From Kiritimatiellia bacterium (lineage in GTDB: Bacteria > Verrucomicrobiota > Kiritimatiellia > RFP12 > UBA1067), in contig JAFQYM010000039.1 of the NCBI GenBank assembly GCA_017406465.1, forward strand, positions 1 through 42,879: 42,879 nt of DNA, written 5' to 3'. The translations under genes were made by a program, and so were the position numbers. This document shows positions 8,066 through 14,643 of the stretch, piece after piece. Every line of letters begins with the position of its first letter. Within the stretch, counting starts at the first letter, position 1. The notes under the pieces were generated by a model. It worked only from the letters and a program-made list of their open reading frames with translations, was not told where the DNA came from and searched no databases.

Positions 8066-8780
8066 GCCGCTCGTAGATCTGGATATGCGTAGCGAACCAA
8101 ATTTCGCCGCGCCGTGAATCCAGTTTCTTCATAAGTGCCTCGAAATACTCGAGACCCGGATCGAGCCAGTCGCCGCCGACGCCGTGGAAGTCCATATGCC
8201 CGACGCCGCCCGACTCGATGACGGCGTCGACATACGCCTCCATCTCGGGGATGGTCTTGCACTGGACGGGATATCCGTGCCAGAGCCAGCGCTCCACGAG
8301 GTTGTGACGCTTGTATGTCTCGGCGATTTCCTCGTCGGTTATCTCGAGTACACTGTGCATAGACTCCGCAGATGGAATCGCGAAGGAGATTGGCCCCTTC
8401 TGGCCTGGGCGCAGTCGCGCTATCGCAGCGTTGCACCCCGCAAGTTCCTTGTCAAGTGCCGCCTTGTCGGGAATCTTGCCGTGGGTCATCGTGTGGTTGC
8501 CGAGGAAGACGTACTCGTTGGCGTTCGACCACGCTGCCTCGTATTTCTTGAAAAGATCCCATTCAGGGCACACATAGAACGTGCCTGGAATGCGGTACTT
8601 CTCGAGAAGCGGAAAGACGTTCTTCGTCTGCGTAGGGCAGCCGTCGTCGAACGAGAGGTAGAACGCCGCCTTCTTCCCGTCCGGCCACGTGCCGGGCGGG
8701 ACGGAAGACGGACATTCCGGCGACTTGTTCGTCACCGCCGCGGCCGCGACGAGCGCGACAATGGCGAAAAGCGCATTCAT
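8049..8780 (-). CDS. Secreted polysaccharide deacetylase (NodB type)
   Basis: The product has 243 residues with a short signal peptide (MNALFAIVALVAAAAV). The NodB fold is indicated by motif 1 SFDDGC (Asp45, Asp46) and motif 2 NHTMTH (His96, His100), the metal-binding residues of carbohydrate esterase family 4. HMDFHGVGGDW further on carries the late His motif. It should remove acetyl groups from an N- or O-acetylated glycan in the periplasm. The gene starts 3 nt after the stop of the DUF1080 lipoprotein gene, so the two form an operon with coupled translation. Confidence 0.88.
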   Translation of the reverse strand: MNALFAIVALVAAAAVTNKSPECPSSVPPGTWPDGKKAAFYLSFDDGCPTQTKNVFPLLEKYRIPGTFYVCPEWDLFKKYEAAWSNANEYVFLGNHTMTHGKIPDKAALDKELAGCNAAIARLRPGQKGPISFAIPSAESMHSVLEITDEEIAETYKRHNLVERWLWHGYPVQCKTIPEMEAYVDAVIESGGVGHMDFHGVGGDWLDPGLEYFEALMKKLDSRRGEIWFATHIQIYERLKNRK

Positions 8781-8783
8781 GAG

Positions 8784-9746
8784 TTACTTCGCGGGGCGAA
8801 GGATCATGTTCTTGAAGTCCGCGTCGGAGTGGTCGCCTTGGAGATAGATAGGCCCCGGCACGAACTCGTTCGCGTCGATCGCGCCGCCGGTAATGCCGAC
8901 GACAGGCGCGTCTTCGATGATCGTAACGCCGTTGAGGACGACGGTGAGATGGCGCTTGTAGAGCGTGACGGAGACATGCTGCCACTCGCCCGCGGGCTTC
9001 TCGGCGGCGACCTTCGGCACGACGCGGCCGTAGTAGGCGGCCATGTTGTGCTCGTTCACGGGCTGGCCGTAGCTGTCGAGCACCTGGCACTCGTAGCGGC
9101 CGCGAAGATACACGCCCGAGTTGGACTTCTTCGGCACGCGCACGTCGTACTCGAGGTTGAAGTCGTAGAAGTCGGCGCGCTTGGACATGAGGTTTGCGCC
9201 ACCGCCCGCCCAGGAGCCGTCGGGCTTGAGGCCGAGCTCGTTGGAAAGCACTCCATCCTTGAACTTCCAGCCGTTCTTGGCCTTCTCGTTCATAAGCTTC
9301 CAGCCGTCGAGACCGTCGGCAAGGAGGTCGATTGGCTCACCAAGTTTAGCGTCCTTCGTCGACGCAGGCTTGATGACGGGATTGCGCCAGCCCTCGACAG
9401 TCGTCTCGGGCTTGCCATCCTTCTTGACGGTCGTCGCGACGAGCTCGTTGCCGTTGACAGCACCCTCGAACTTGAAGCCCCACGGATGGTCGAACGTGAT
9501 CTTGCCGCCGTCAACGACGACGTTGTTCATCGGTATCGGAGAAGCCCAGCGCCAGAGGACAAGCGCCTGCGCCTTGCCGTCCGCGTCGCGCGAGACGATC
9601 ATGTGGCCGGCGTTCATGCTCTCGTAGCCGAGCTTGAGGCCCCAGTTGCCGACGACCGGATCCTTGGGATCGACGCCGAAGTCGCATGTGCAGCACCCGG
9701 CGAGGGCAAGCCCCGCCGCCAACGTAGAGAGTATTTTCGTGTTCAT
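8784..9746 (-). CDS. DUF1080 (3-keto-disaccharide hydrolase-like) lipoprotein
   Basis: The product has 320 residues. A lipoprotein signal peptide ends in a lipobox, LALAGC, with the lipidated Cys at about residue 18. The N-terminal part resembles a small beta domain. The C-terminal half is the DUF1080 concanavalin-like sandwich, visible in DGLDGWKLM, SNSGVYLRGRYECQVLDSYG, GEWQHVSVTLYKRHLTVVLNG and the terminal DHSDADFKNMILRP. Some DUF1080 proteins hydrolyse 3-keto-glycosides, and many are only carbohydrate-binding. The start was set at the ATG 7 nt after a -10 box, which predicts a leaderless mRNA. The longer frame upstream crosses the promoter and is not used. Confidence 0.88.
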   Translation of the reverse strand: MNTKILSTLAAGLALAGCCTCDFGVDPKDPVVGNWGLKLGYESMNAGHMIVSRDADGKAQALVLWRWASPIPMNNVVVDGGKITFDHPWGFKFEGAVNGNELVATTVKKDGKPETTVEGWRNPVIKPASTKDAKLGEPIDLLADGLDGWKLMNEKAKNGWKFKDGVLSNELGLKPDGSWAGGGANLMSKRADFYDFNLEYDVRVPKKSNSGVYLRGRYECQVLDSYGQPVNEHNMAAYYGRVVPKVAAEKPAGEWQHVSVTLYKRHLTVVLNGVTIIEDAPVVGITGGAIDANEFVPGPIYLQGDHSDADFKNMILRPAK

Positions 9747-9753
9747 GCGCACT

Positions 9754-9762
9754 ATTATACCA
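9754..9762 (-). promoter_or_regulatory. Extended -10 promoter of DUF1080-deacetylase operon (leaderless)
   Basis: The minus strand reads TGTGGTATAATAGTGCGC followed directly by the start codon. There are 7 nt between the hexamer and the ATG at 9746. Confidence 0.65.
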
Positions 9763-10262
9763 CAAAATCCCCAATCGGTCACCGACATAGGCGACATAGG
9801 CGCTGGAGTTTCACGATTTTTCGCCTGTGCTCGTGCCGAGCTAAGCGGACGCGCGCGATTTGCCTTCTTGTGGCGCGATTCTTGCGCCCTCCAATCGTCG
9901 CGCCGAAACTCTCCTTCGCCGATTGCCGCCTGCAAGTCCGGCTCCGGCCGGGCAGCTCGCCTCGGGCGAACGCGTCGACTCCGCTCTTCGAGCTCTCGCC
10001 GCTCGGTATTCGCGACACTCGCCGGGCCGCGTCGCGGTGCAGACCGCGCCTAGGTCGCTCATAACGTCGCCGAGGCGACTCCCGGCCTGCGCCGGAATGC
10101 CAAAGCCGAGAACACAGACACTATCCTTTCTCTCTGCCGTTCGGTATTATACCCAACTGCAAAACTCAACAGAAGAAAGGACGCACAGTAGATAATCGCA
10201 CAAGTGCATGGAGGACACGAGCCCAGCTCGACGACTTTATCAGAAATTGTTGATGGTTCCTG
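9763..10262. other. Gene-free GC-rich stretch, left flank of the nuclease-channel operon
   Basis: About 500 bp without a gene I can support. Open frames here (for example 9860-10195 on the plus strand) have Arg/Pro/Ser-rich low-information translations and no SD. I see no tRNA, RNase P, tmRNA or SRP RNA motif. It contains several short GC-rich inverted repeats. No sequence resembling the tRNA-Lys 3' end is visible. Confidence 0.6.
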
Positions 10263-11144
10263 CTAATGCTCTTTGTCTTGGCGCTTGGATACAATCTCAA
10301 GAATATCCTCTAACATCTCCTTGTTTTCTGAAAGAACGCGACATAGTTCTTCAACTTTGTCGTGCCGGCATGTAGTCTCTTCGCTGTCCTTTGCAGATCC
10401 TTTTGTCCCTTCCATGACGCTTGACAACCCAGCAGTTATAATGCCCGTTGGAACTGCAACTGCTGCAATCCCAGAAAACGCTATAAGGGCTCCGAGCAAC
10501 CGCCCAAGCGGAGTTATGGGATATATATCTCCATACCCGACAGTAGTCACCGTTGCCACAGCCCACCACAGTCCTGAAAAGGCGTTACGAAAAGCCTCGG
10601 GCTGAGCATCATGCTCGACAGAATACATCAAAAGCGATGTGACAAGCATCAATAGCACAACGAAAAACAACGACCCTACAAGCTCGCGTTTCTTTTCGAC
10701 AATGACCGCACCAATTGCCTTCATCGCATCAAAATAGCGATTCAGCTTAAAGATTCGGAGAAGCCTGACAAGACGCAGCGCCCTCATTCCAAGCAAAGAC
10801 CCTGGCAGAATCATCGGCAACCAAAACGGCAGAATCGCCACAAGGTCTATTGCAGCCATAGGCGACGTAATATATTTCGCTCTGCTTTTCCATGGTGACA
10901 ATCCAGGACTTAGGAGATCTGCAGTAAAGATTCGAAGCGCATATTCAATCGTAAAGGCCACTGAAGCAATCTTTTCGATCGCCTCAAATGTCTGGGATGT
11001 TCCCGCTGAAAGTTCAAACGTCCCAGCGAACACGGCAATGACACTAACAAGAATAAGTCCTGTGATAAGCAGGTCAAACGCGCGGCTCATTGGCGAACTG
11101 CCGCAATCAGGCTGAATAATCTCAAATATCTTGCGCTTTACCAT
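10263..11144 (-). CDS. Kv-type voltage-gated potassium channel
   Basis: The product has 293 residues with the six-helix plan. S1 is at about 22-42, S2-S3 at 55-75 and 93-115, and the S4 voltage sensor RALRLVRLLRIFK has basic residues every third position (121-133). S5 is at about 153-175. The pore loop carries the potassium filter TVGYGD (201-206), and S6 (215-240) has the PTG hinge seen in Kv-like channels. A hydrophilic tail with a predicted short coiled coil follows. It should open on depolarisation and pass K+ across the inner membrane. The start has GAGGAG 8 nt upstream, placed across the stop codon of the preceding gene 9 nt away, so it is co-translated with that operon. A channel in this setting suggests an effector or sensor of membrane disturbance. 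Confidence 0.93.
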   Translation of the reverse strand: MVKRKIFEIIQPDCGSSPMSRAFDLLITGLILVSVIAVFAGTFELSAGTSQTFEAIEKIASVAFTIEYALRIFTADLLSPGLSPWKSRAKYITSPMAAIDLVAILPFWLPMILPGSLLGMRALRLVRLLRIFKLNRYFDAMKAIGAVIVEKKRELVGSLFFVVLLMLVTSLLMYSVEHDAQPEAFRNAFSGLWWAVATVTTVGYGDIYPITPLGRLLGALIAFSGIAAVAVPTGIITAGLSSVMEGTKGSAKDSEETTCRHDKVEELCRVLSENKEMLEDILEIVSKRQDKEH

Positions 11145-11153
11145 AAGTCTCCT

Positions 11154-12191
11154 CTATATGCCAGGCCTCTCGCGAAGCGTAACAAGGCAATCCATTATGC
11201 CCTCATAAAGCGCCTGTGTCTCCTCTTCATCGATAACGCCGTCAACAAGAGAATCATCAATCAACTTCAACATTGCGGCAAAATCATTCTGCGACTGCTG
11301 ATTGGACAAAAGCCATGCTTTTAAGCGCCTGACCTCCTGCGGTTCAATCTTATTGTCAGCCAGAATATCATTCACTAAGCCCTGGAAATCCTGAATTGTA
11401 CGCGCCTTTTCCGATTTCGCCCGCCGCACCAACCCCGCACTTGAATCTTCACGCGCCTTGATCAGCTTAGCCTCTTCCGCCAGTCTCTTTTCATACTGAC
11501 GCAGTTCCTCTCTTTTTGCCCGCGACTCTTCCCGTTCCTGACGGCGACGCTCTTCCTTTTGCTGCCTAAGAATCTTCTCCTGTGCGCGCTTACGCTCGCG
11601 ATCAAGCCTCGCCCGCTCTTTCCTTAATTGTGAACCCGCCATAACATCAATCGGCGAAATTTCTATTCTCTGCCGCCGTGTATATTCACTAATTCTTGAA
11701 AGGCGATTTCTGATGAATGAAGCCGCAGTCTCCTTTGTAAGACCAGATGGAACAATGCCATTGTTTATACGGCGAATGAATCGCAACTGGCTCTCGGAAG
11801 GTGTATCGGCGATAACGGCCTCAGTTTCAACTGAGCACTTCTTCGGGCTTTTTCTCCTTGTAACCAAAATAAAGCCGCAAAAGAAAAGCGCAAATAGCAC
11901 AAGCGCAATAACATCGGCCTTCTCAAGCGAAGGAAATCTATCAAAATAGACTTTGTCTTTCACTTCTTTTGCCGCCTTCTCATACATATCTCGAACCGCA
12001 GGCTTTTCCTGCAAAGAACGCGGCAGCCGATGATATTCAGATATAACCTGCTCGTGACAACTGTTTCGCGACGCGAAAGTCAAATGATGATAATGCCTCG
12101 TGGCGCGATTGTATTTTGCCACATAAATGCCAGCCACAACAGCTGCACACAAGCACAATAGCAAGAGTTCTATCTTCCGTACAGGCGTCAT
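11154..12191 (-). CDS. Two-TM coiled-coil protein with TerB-like C-terminal domain
   Basis: The product has 345 residues. It has a membrane helix at about 7-24, a segment of about 65 residues that would face outside, and a second helix (about 92-111). A short helical motif follows (SESQLRFIRRINN then LTKETAASFIRNRL, 132-164), then a long Arg/Glu/Lys-rich coiled coil (about 185-265). The all-helical C-terminal part (268-340) shows the pattern FQGLVNDILADNKIEPQEV and LIDDSLVDGVIDEEE. Two such helix-DG/DN-E repeats resemble TerB-like or exonuclease-associated helical domains. Its ATG overlaps the stop of the DUF4041 gene (ATGA). I infer a membrane scaffold linking the nuclease upstream to the channel downstream; no enzymatic motif is seen. 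Confidence 0.8.
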   Translation of the reverse strand: MTPVRKIELLLLCLCAAVVAGIYVAKYNRATRHYHHLTFASRNSCHEQVISEYHRLPRSLQEKPAVRDMYEKAAKEVKDKVYFDRFPSLEKADVIALVLFALFFCGFILVTRRKSPKKCSVETEAVIADTPSESQLRFIRRINNGIVPSGLTKETAASFIRNRLSRISEYTRRQRIEISPIDVMAGSQLRKERARLDRERKRAQEKILRQQKEERRRQEREESRAKREELRQYEKRLAEEAKLIKAREDSSAGLVRRAKSEKARTIQDFQGLVNDILADNKIEPQEVRRLKAWLLSNQQSQNDFAAMLKLIDDSLVDGVIDEEETQALYEGIMDCLVTLRERPGI

Positions 12192-13978
12192 TCGTCTTCC
12201 TCGTCTTCAGCCTCGCCCGTCTGGTCAATGGCTTCACCTTCAAGTTGAATGCCACTCTGAGACGCTCTATATTCTTCTGCGACCATAGTCCTATTGAATG
12301 TAGCCGTTGGGTCCGTTTCCTGCACCACACGCTCAATGTCATCAAGTGAGACACGGAAGAACTCCTTCCGCGGATTTATCTTGTTGACACGGCAATTCTC
12401 CAATCGTTTGTGCAACGCCGACTCCAACCCGACAGCATCCTCTGAGAATATAAAGCTATGGACATCAAACTGGAACGGCACACTTGCATCGCCAAGTTCA
12501 TCTACACGCTCTTGCGGCTCAAGGCGACGCGTCATGCCCACCTTGAATACATCGGGGCCAAAAGAACCCAGGTTGCTAATTACATAAACAGTCCCTGCTT
12601 TCCCGTTTTGCCGCTTTGCTATTTCTTCACGTTGCACGGCAACTTCGCCAAGGCTGGACTCCACCTTAAGGATCTGTGCATCTATAGCTGCCAAGGCCTC
12701 TGTTGTCTCAGCAGACTGTTCGCCACTCTTCGCAATCTCCTCTGCAGCTTTCTCCGCAGCTTCCTCGCGCAGTACACGAAGCCGCTCTTGTTCGACAGCA
12801 AACTTCGCCTCCTCCTCTGCCACCCTCTGACGTTCCTCCTCAAGCCGCAGTCGTTCCTCACGCTCCTCCCGCATTTTTTCGCGAAGCGCCATCTGCTCTT
12901 GCCGTTGCTGTTCCTTGCGAAGATACCAAAGATACTCAACCTTGACAGCATCTATACAAAGTTTCTCCATTTCCCCAAGAAAAGCCGAGATCGTCGGTCG
13001 TATCTTCTTGTCCCCTTCTTCACTGTACATTTGTTGCACTTTATACATCAGCTTCCCAATCTTGCTGATAGCATCTTCTTGTGCCTTGTATCTAAGCTCG
13101 CCCAGAATAACCCTAAGTTCCAGTTTCAAATAAAGCACTGTAACGGCAAGAAGTGATTTTGTGGACTTCGCCTGATAGCGCGACGAGAACTCTTCGCAAA
13201 GTGCATCTATACGCCGGGCGATCTGCTTCGCCTCCTTCCGCAGATCAGGAATGGACATTGCCTTCAAATCCGTTTCGCCGACAGGATCAAGAAGGTTTTG
13301 GTCTGCCAGCGCTGCTTCTGCATGAATCACCTCGATTGGCGTTTCATCAAGATGAAGCCAATTCGCTATACAGTATTCGATGGCATCAAGATTCTTCTTT
13401 GCCCTTGAAAACTTTTCAATGAGCGTCGCATACTTGCCCTGCGCCACATCATACTTCTGGACAAATTCCAACGCGCCATCACGTCGAGCTGTCAATTCGG
13501 CAATCTCTTTCTGGAGCTTCATTTCAAGCGCTGTTTTTTCTTGGAGAATCTGTTCCTGCTGCGCATTGCGATCAACGACTTCCTTCTCATAGGCGGCCCA
13601 CTCTCGCTCCATCGTCTGCTCGAATTCAATTCGCTTGGCTTCTAACTGCCTGTCAAAATCGGCACGTTCCATTTCTATCTGCTGCCGAACCTCCGTAAGT
13701 TCCGCATAGCCATTTTCATTGAAAAACTTGTCTAATTCCCCTGCATGCGCCTCTGCGGCTTTCTGCGCTTCCTGCGCAGCAACAATCTCCCTGTTTACAC
13801 GTTCAATCTCGGACTTTAATCGTCTATCCTCAGAATCCACGCTTCTCATAGTCCAAAACAACGCGACCATCCCCAAGAGGGCCCCGAAGATTGCGACACT
13901 AAGTAACTCCAAGGAGAAAATAGGACATAATGCAAACGCAATCGAGATGCCAACAATTATATAATGTTTGCGTTCCAT
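12188..13978 (-). CDS. Membrane-anchored DUF4041 plus Mug113 (GIY-YIG-like) nuclease, SNIPE-like
   Basis: The product has 596 residues. An N-terminal hydrophobic hairpin (about 5-43) anchors it. A coiled coil follows (45-170), then the DUF4041 region (about 175-375) with the characteristic VEYLWYLRKEQQRQEQ and a charged helix. Residues 461-553 are a T5orf172/Mug113 domain: TVYVIS (463-468) and FKVGMT (478-483) stand for the GIY and YIG strands, with Arg484/485, His523 and Glu539 as likely catalytic residues. The tail is acidic. The same order of TM, DUF4041 and Mug113 is that of the SNIPE defence nuclease, which from memory cuts phage DNA as it enters at the inner membrane. The ATG at 13978 was chosen for GAGGG 7 nt upstream and an immediate TM; an upstream frame to 14035 crosses the promoter. 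AT-richer than neighbours. Confidence 0.92.
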   Translation of the reverse strand: MERKHYIIVGISIAFALCPIFSLELLSVAIFGALLGMVALFWTMRSVDSEDRRLKSEIERVNREIVAAQEAQKAAEAHAGELDKFFNENGYAELTEVRQQIEMERADFDRQLEAKRIEFEQTMEREWAAYEKEVVDRNAQQEQILQEKTALEMKLQKEIAELTARRDGALEFVQKYDVAQGKYATLIEKFSRAKKNLDAIEYCIANWLHLDETPIEVIHAEAALADQNLLDPVGETDLKAMSIPDLRKEAKQIARRIDALCEEFSSRYQAKSTKSLLAVTVLYLKLELRVILGELRYKAQEDAISKIGKLMYKVQQMYSEEGDKKIRPTISAFLGEMEKLCIDAVKVEYLWYLRKEQQRQEQMALREKMREEREERLRLEEERQRVAEEEAKFAVEQERLRVLREEAAEKAAEEIAKSGEQSAETTEALAAIDAQILKVESSLGEVAVQREEIAKRQNGKAGTVYVISNLGSFGPDVFKVGMTRRLEPQERVDELGDASVPFQFDVHSFIFSEDAVGLESALHKRLENCRVNKINPRKEFFRVSLDDIERVVQETDPTATFNRTMVAEEYRASQSGIQLEGEAIDQTGEAEDEEDE

Positions 13979-14017
13979 GTAATCCCTCAATTTATTCAAC
14001 AGCTGTAGAACATTCTT

Positions 14018-14026
14018 ATTATACCA
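14018..14026 (-). promoter_or_regulatory. Extended -10 promoter of nuclease-channel operon
   Basis: The minus strand reads TGTGGTATAAT. The hexamer lies 39 nt before the DUF4041 ATG. The -35 region expected at about 14041-14046 falls inside the inverted repeat 14032-14049. Confidence 0.65.
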
Positions 14027-14031
14027 CAAAA

Positions 14032-14065
14032 CCACTCATGGTAGAGTGGCAAGATTTTGCAAAAT
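14032..14065. promoter_or_regulatory. Operator-like inverted repeat and 12-bp palindrome at the operon promoter
   Basis: CCACTC (14032-14037) and GAGTGG (14044-14049) form a perfect inverted repeat over the expected -35 position. ATTTTGCAAAAT (14054-14065) is a perfect palindrome just upstream. A repressor or silencing protein binding here would block transcription. No regulator gene is in the operon, so it would act in trans. Confidence 0.45.
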
Positions 14066-14543
14066 ATAAATCTCGGCAGATTTGCCGCGCACGAGCGGCA
14101 AGGTCGGATTAGTGATGTTTAGGGTCGATTAGGGGCAGATCAGAGTCGGCGTAGCGGCGTGGAAAGTTAAGGCGCGTGCGCGGTGGGGCGTGTTTTGGCG
14201 CAATGCGTTTTCTGCCGCATGGCTATCGCCAAGCCGAGCCGATGGTCGCGGGTGAGGCAGGCGGAAGGTCGCAGGCGTAAGAGTGACTTGCGTACGCAAC
14301 CAGTGATATGCGCCGAGGCACGGCAGACTAAACTCGGTTCATTGTCTGATGTGTGAGAGCCGTCGCGACCCTGTAGCCGAACGAGAGCCACGCGAGCCAT
14401 CGGGCGGCGCGGCGATTTTTAGCCTTAAGCCGAAACATCCCCTCCGCGCACGCGCTTCTGCGTTACAAACTCTCCCCCTCTACACCTCTACACGGCTAAA
14501 CCACGCGACGGAAGCGCACCTATCAACCGTCAACTTTCGGAGG
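14066..14543. other. Gene-free GC-rich stretch between tRNA-Lys and the nuclease-channel operon
   Basis: About 480 bp with no supportable gene. The frames present translate to low-information sequence. Short repeated elements such as GCGGCAA and its complement occur near 14080-14102. I see no known structural RNA motif and no integrase remnant. Confidence 0.55.
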
Positions 14544-14619
14544 TGGTCGGACTGGCGGGGATCGGACCCGCGACCCCAACATTAAAAGTGTCGTGCTCTA
14601 CCAACTGAGCTACAGTCCG
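14544..14619 (-). tRNA. tRNA-Lys (anticodon UUU), CCA encoded
   Basis: Read on the minus strand, the acceptor stem CGGACTG pairs with CAGTCCG. It is followed by discriminator A and an encoded CCA. The D arm is GCTC-AGTTGGTA-GAGC. The anticodon stem CGACA/TGTTG encloses the loop CTTTTAA, giving anticodon TTT (Lys). The variable loop has five bases. The T stem GCGGG/CCCGC encloses TCCGATC, so position 55 is C instead of the nearly universal T. The first pair is C1-G72. The -10 box at 14638-14643 should drive it. Its 3' end points toward the nuclease-channel operon. Confidence 0.92.
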
Positions 14620-14637
14620 AGGTCTGAAGTGGGGCGT

Positions 14638-14643
14638 ATTATA
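14638..14643 (-). promoter_or_regulatory. -10 box of tRNA-Lys
   Basis: The minus strand reads TTGATATAATACGCCCC, with TATAAT 18 nt before the tRNA 5' end. The box directly abuts the end of glgB, whose stop codon lies at 14644-14646. GC-rich bases after the box resemble a stringent-type discriminator. Confidence 0.55.

Noticed and set aside
8184..10064. 626-residue plus-strand open frame
   Set aside because: It runs antisense through the deacetylase and DUF1080 genes, both with clear motifs. The translation is Arg/Val/Leu/Asp-rich and motif-free, typical of a shadow in GC-rich DNA.
9860..10195. 111-residue plus-strand ORF in the gap left of the channel gene
   Set aside because: No SD, Arg/Pro/Ser-rich sequence and no domain. 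The frame probably stays open only because of high GC.
10207..10370. Short plus-strand ORF beginning at the ATG at 10207
   Set aside because: It overlaps the 3' end of the channel gene in antisense, has no promoter and its translation has no recognisable feature.
14066..14543. Structural RNA (RNase P, tmRNA, SRP or 6S) in the gap next to tRNA-Lys
   Set aside because: None of the conserved core motifs of these RNAs is visible.
14544..14620. Attachment-site duplication from the tRNA-Lys 3' end
   Set aside because: I looked for a second copy of the tRNA 3' end in 9763-10262 and found none by eye; no integrase is present.
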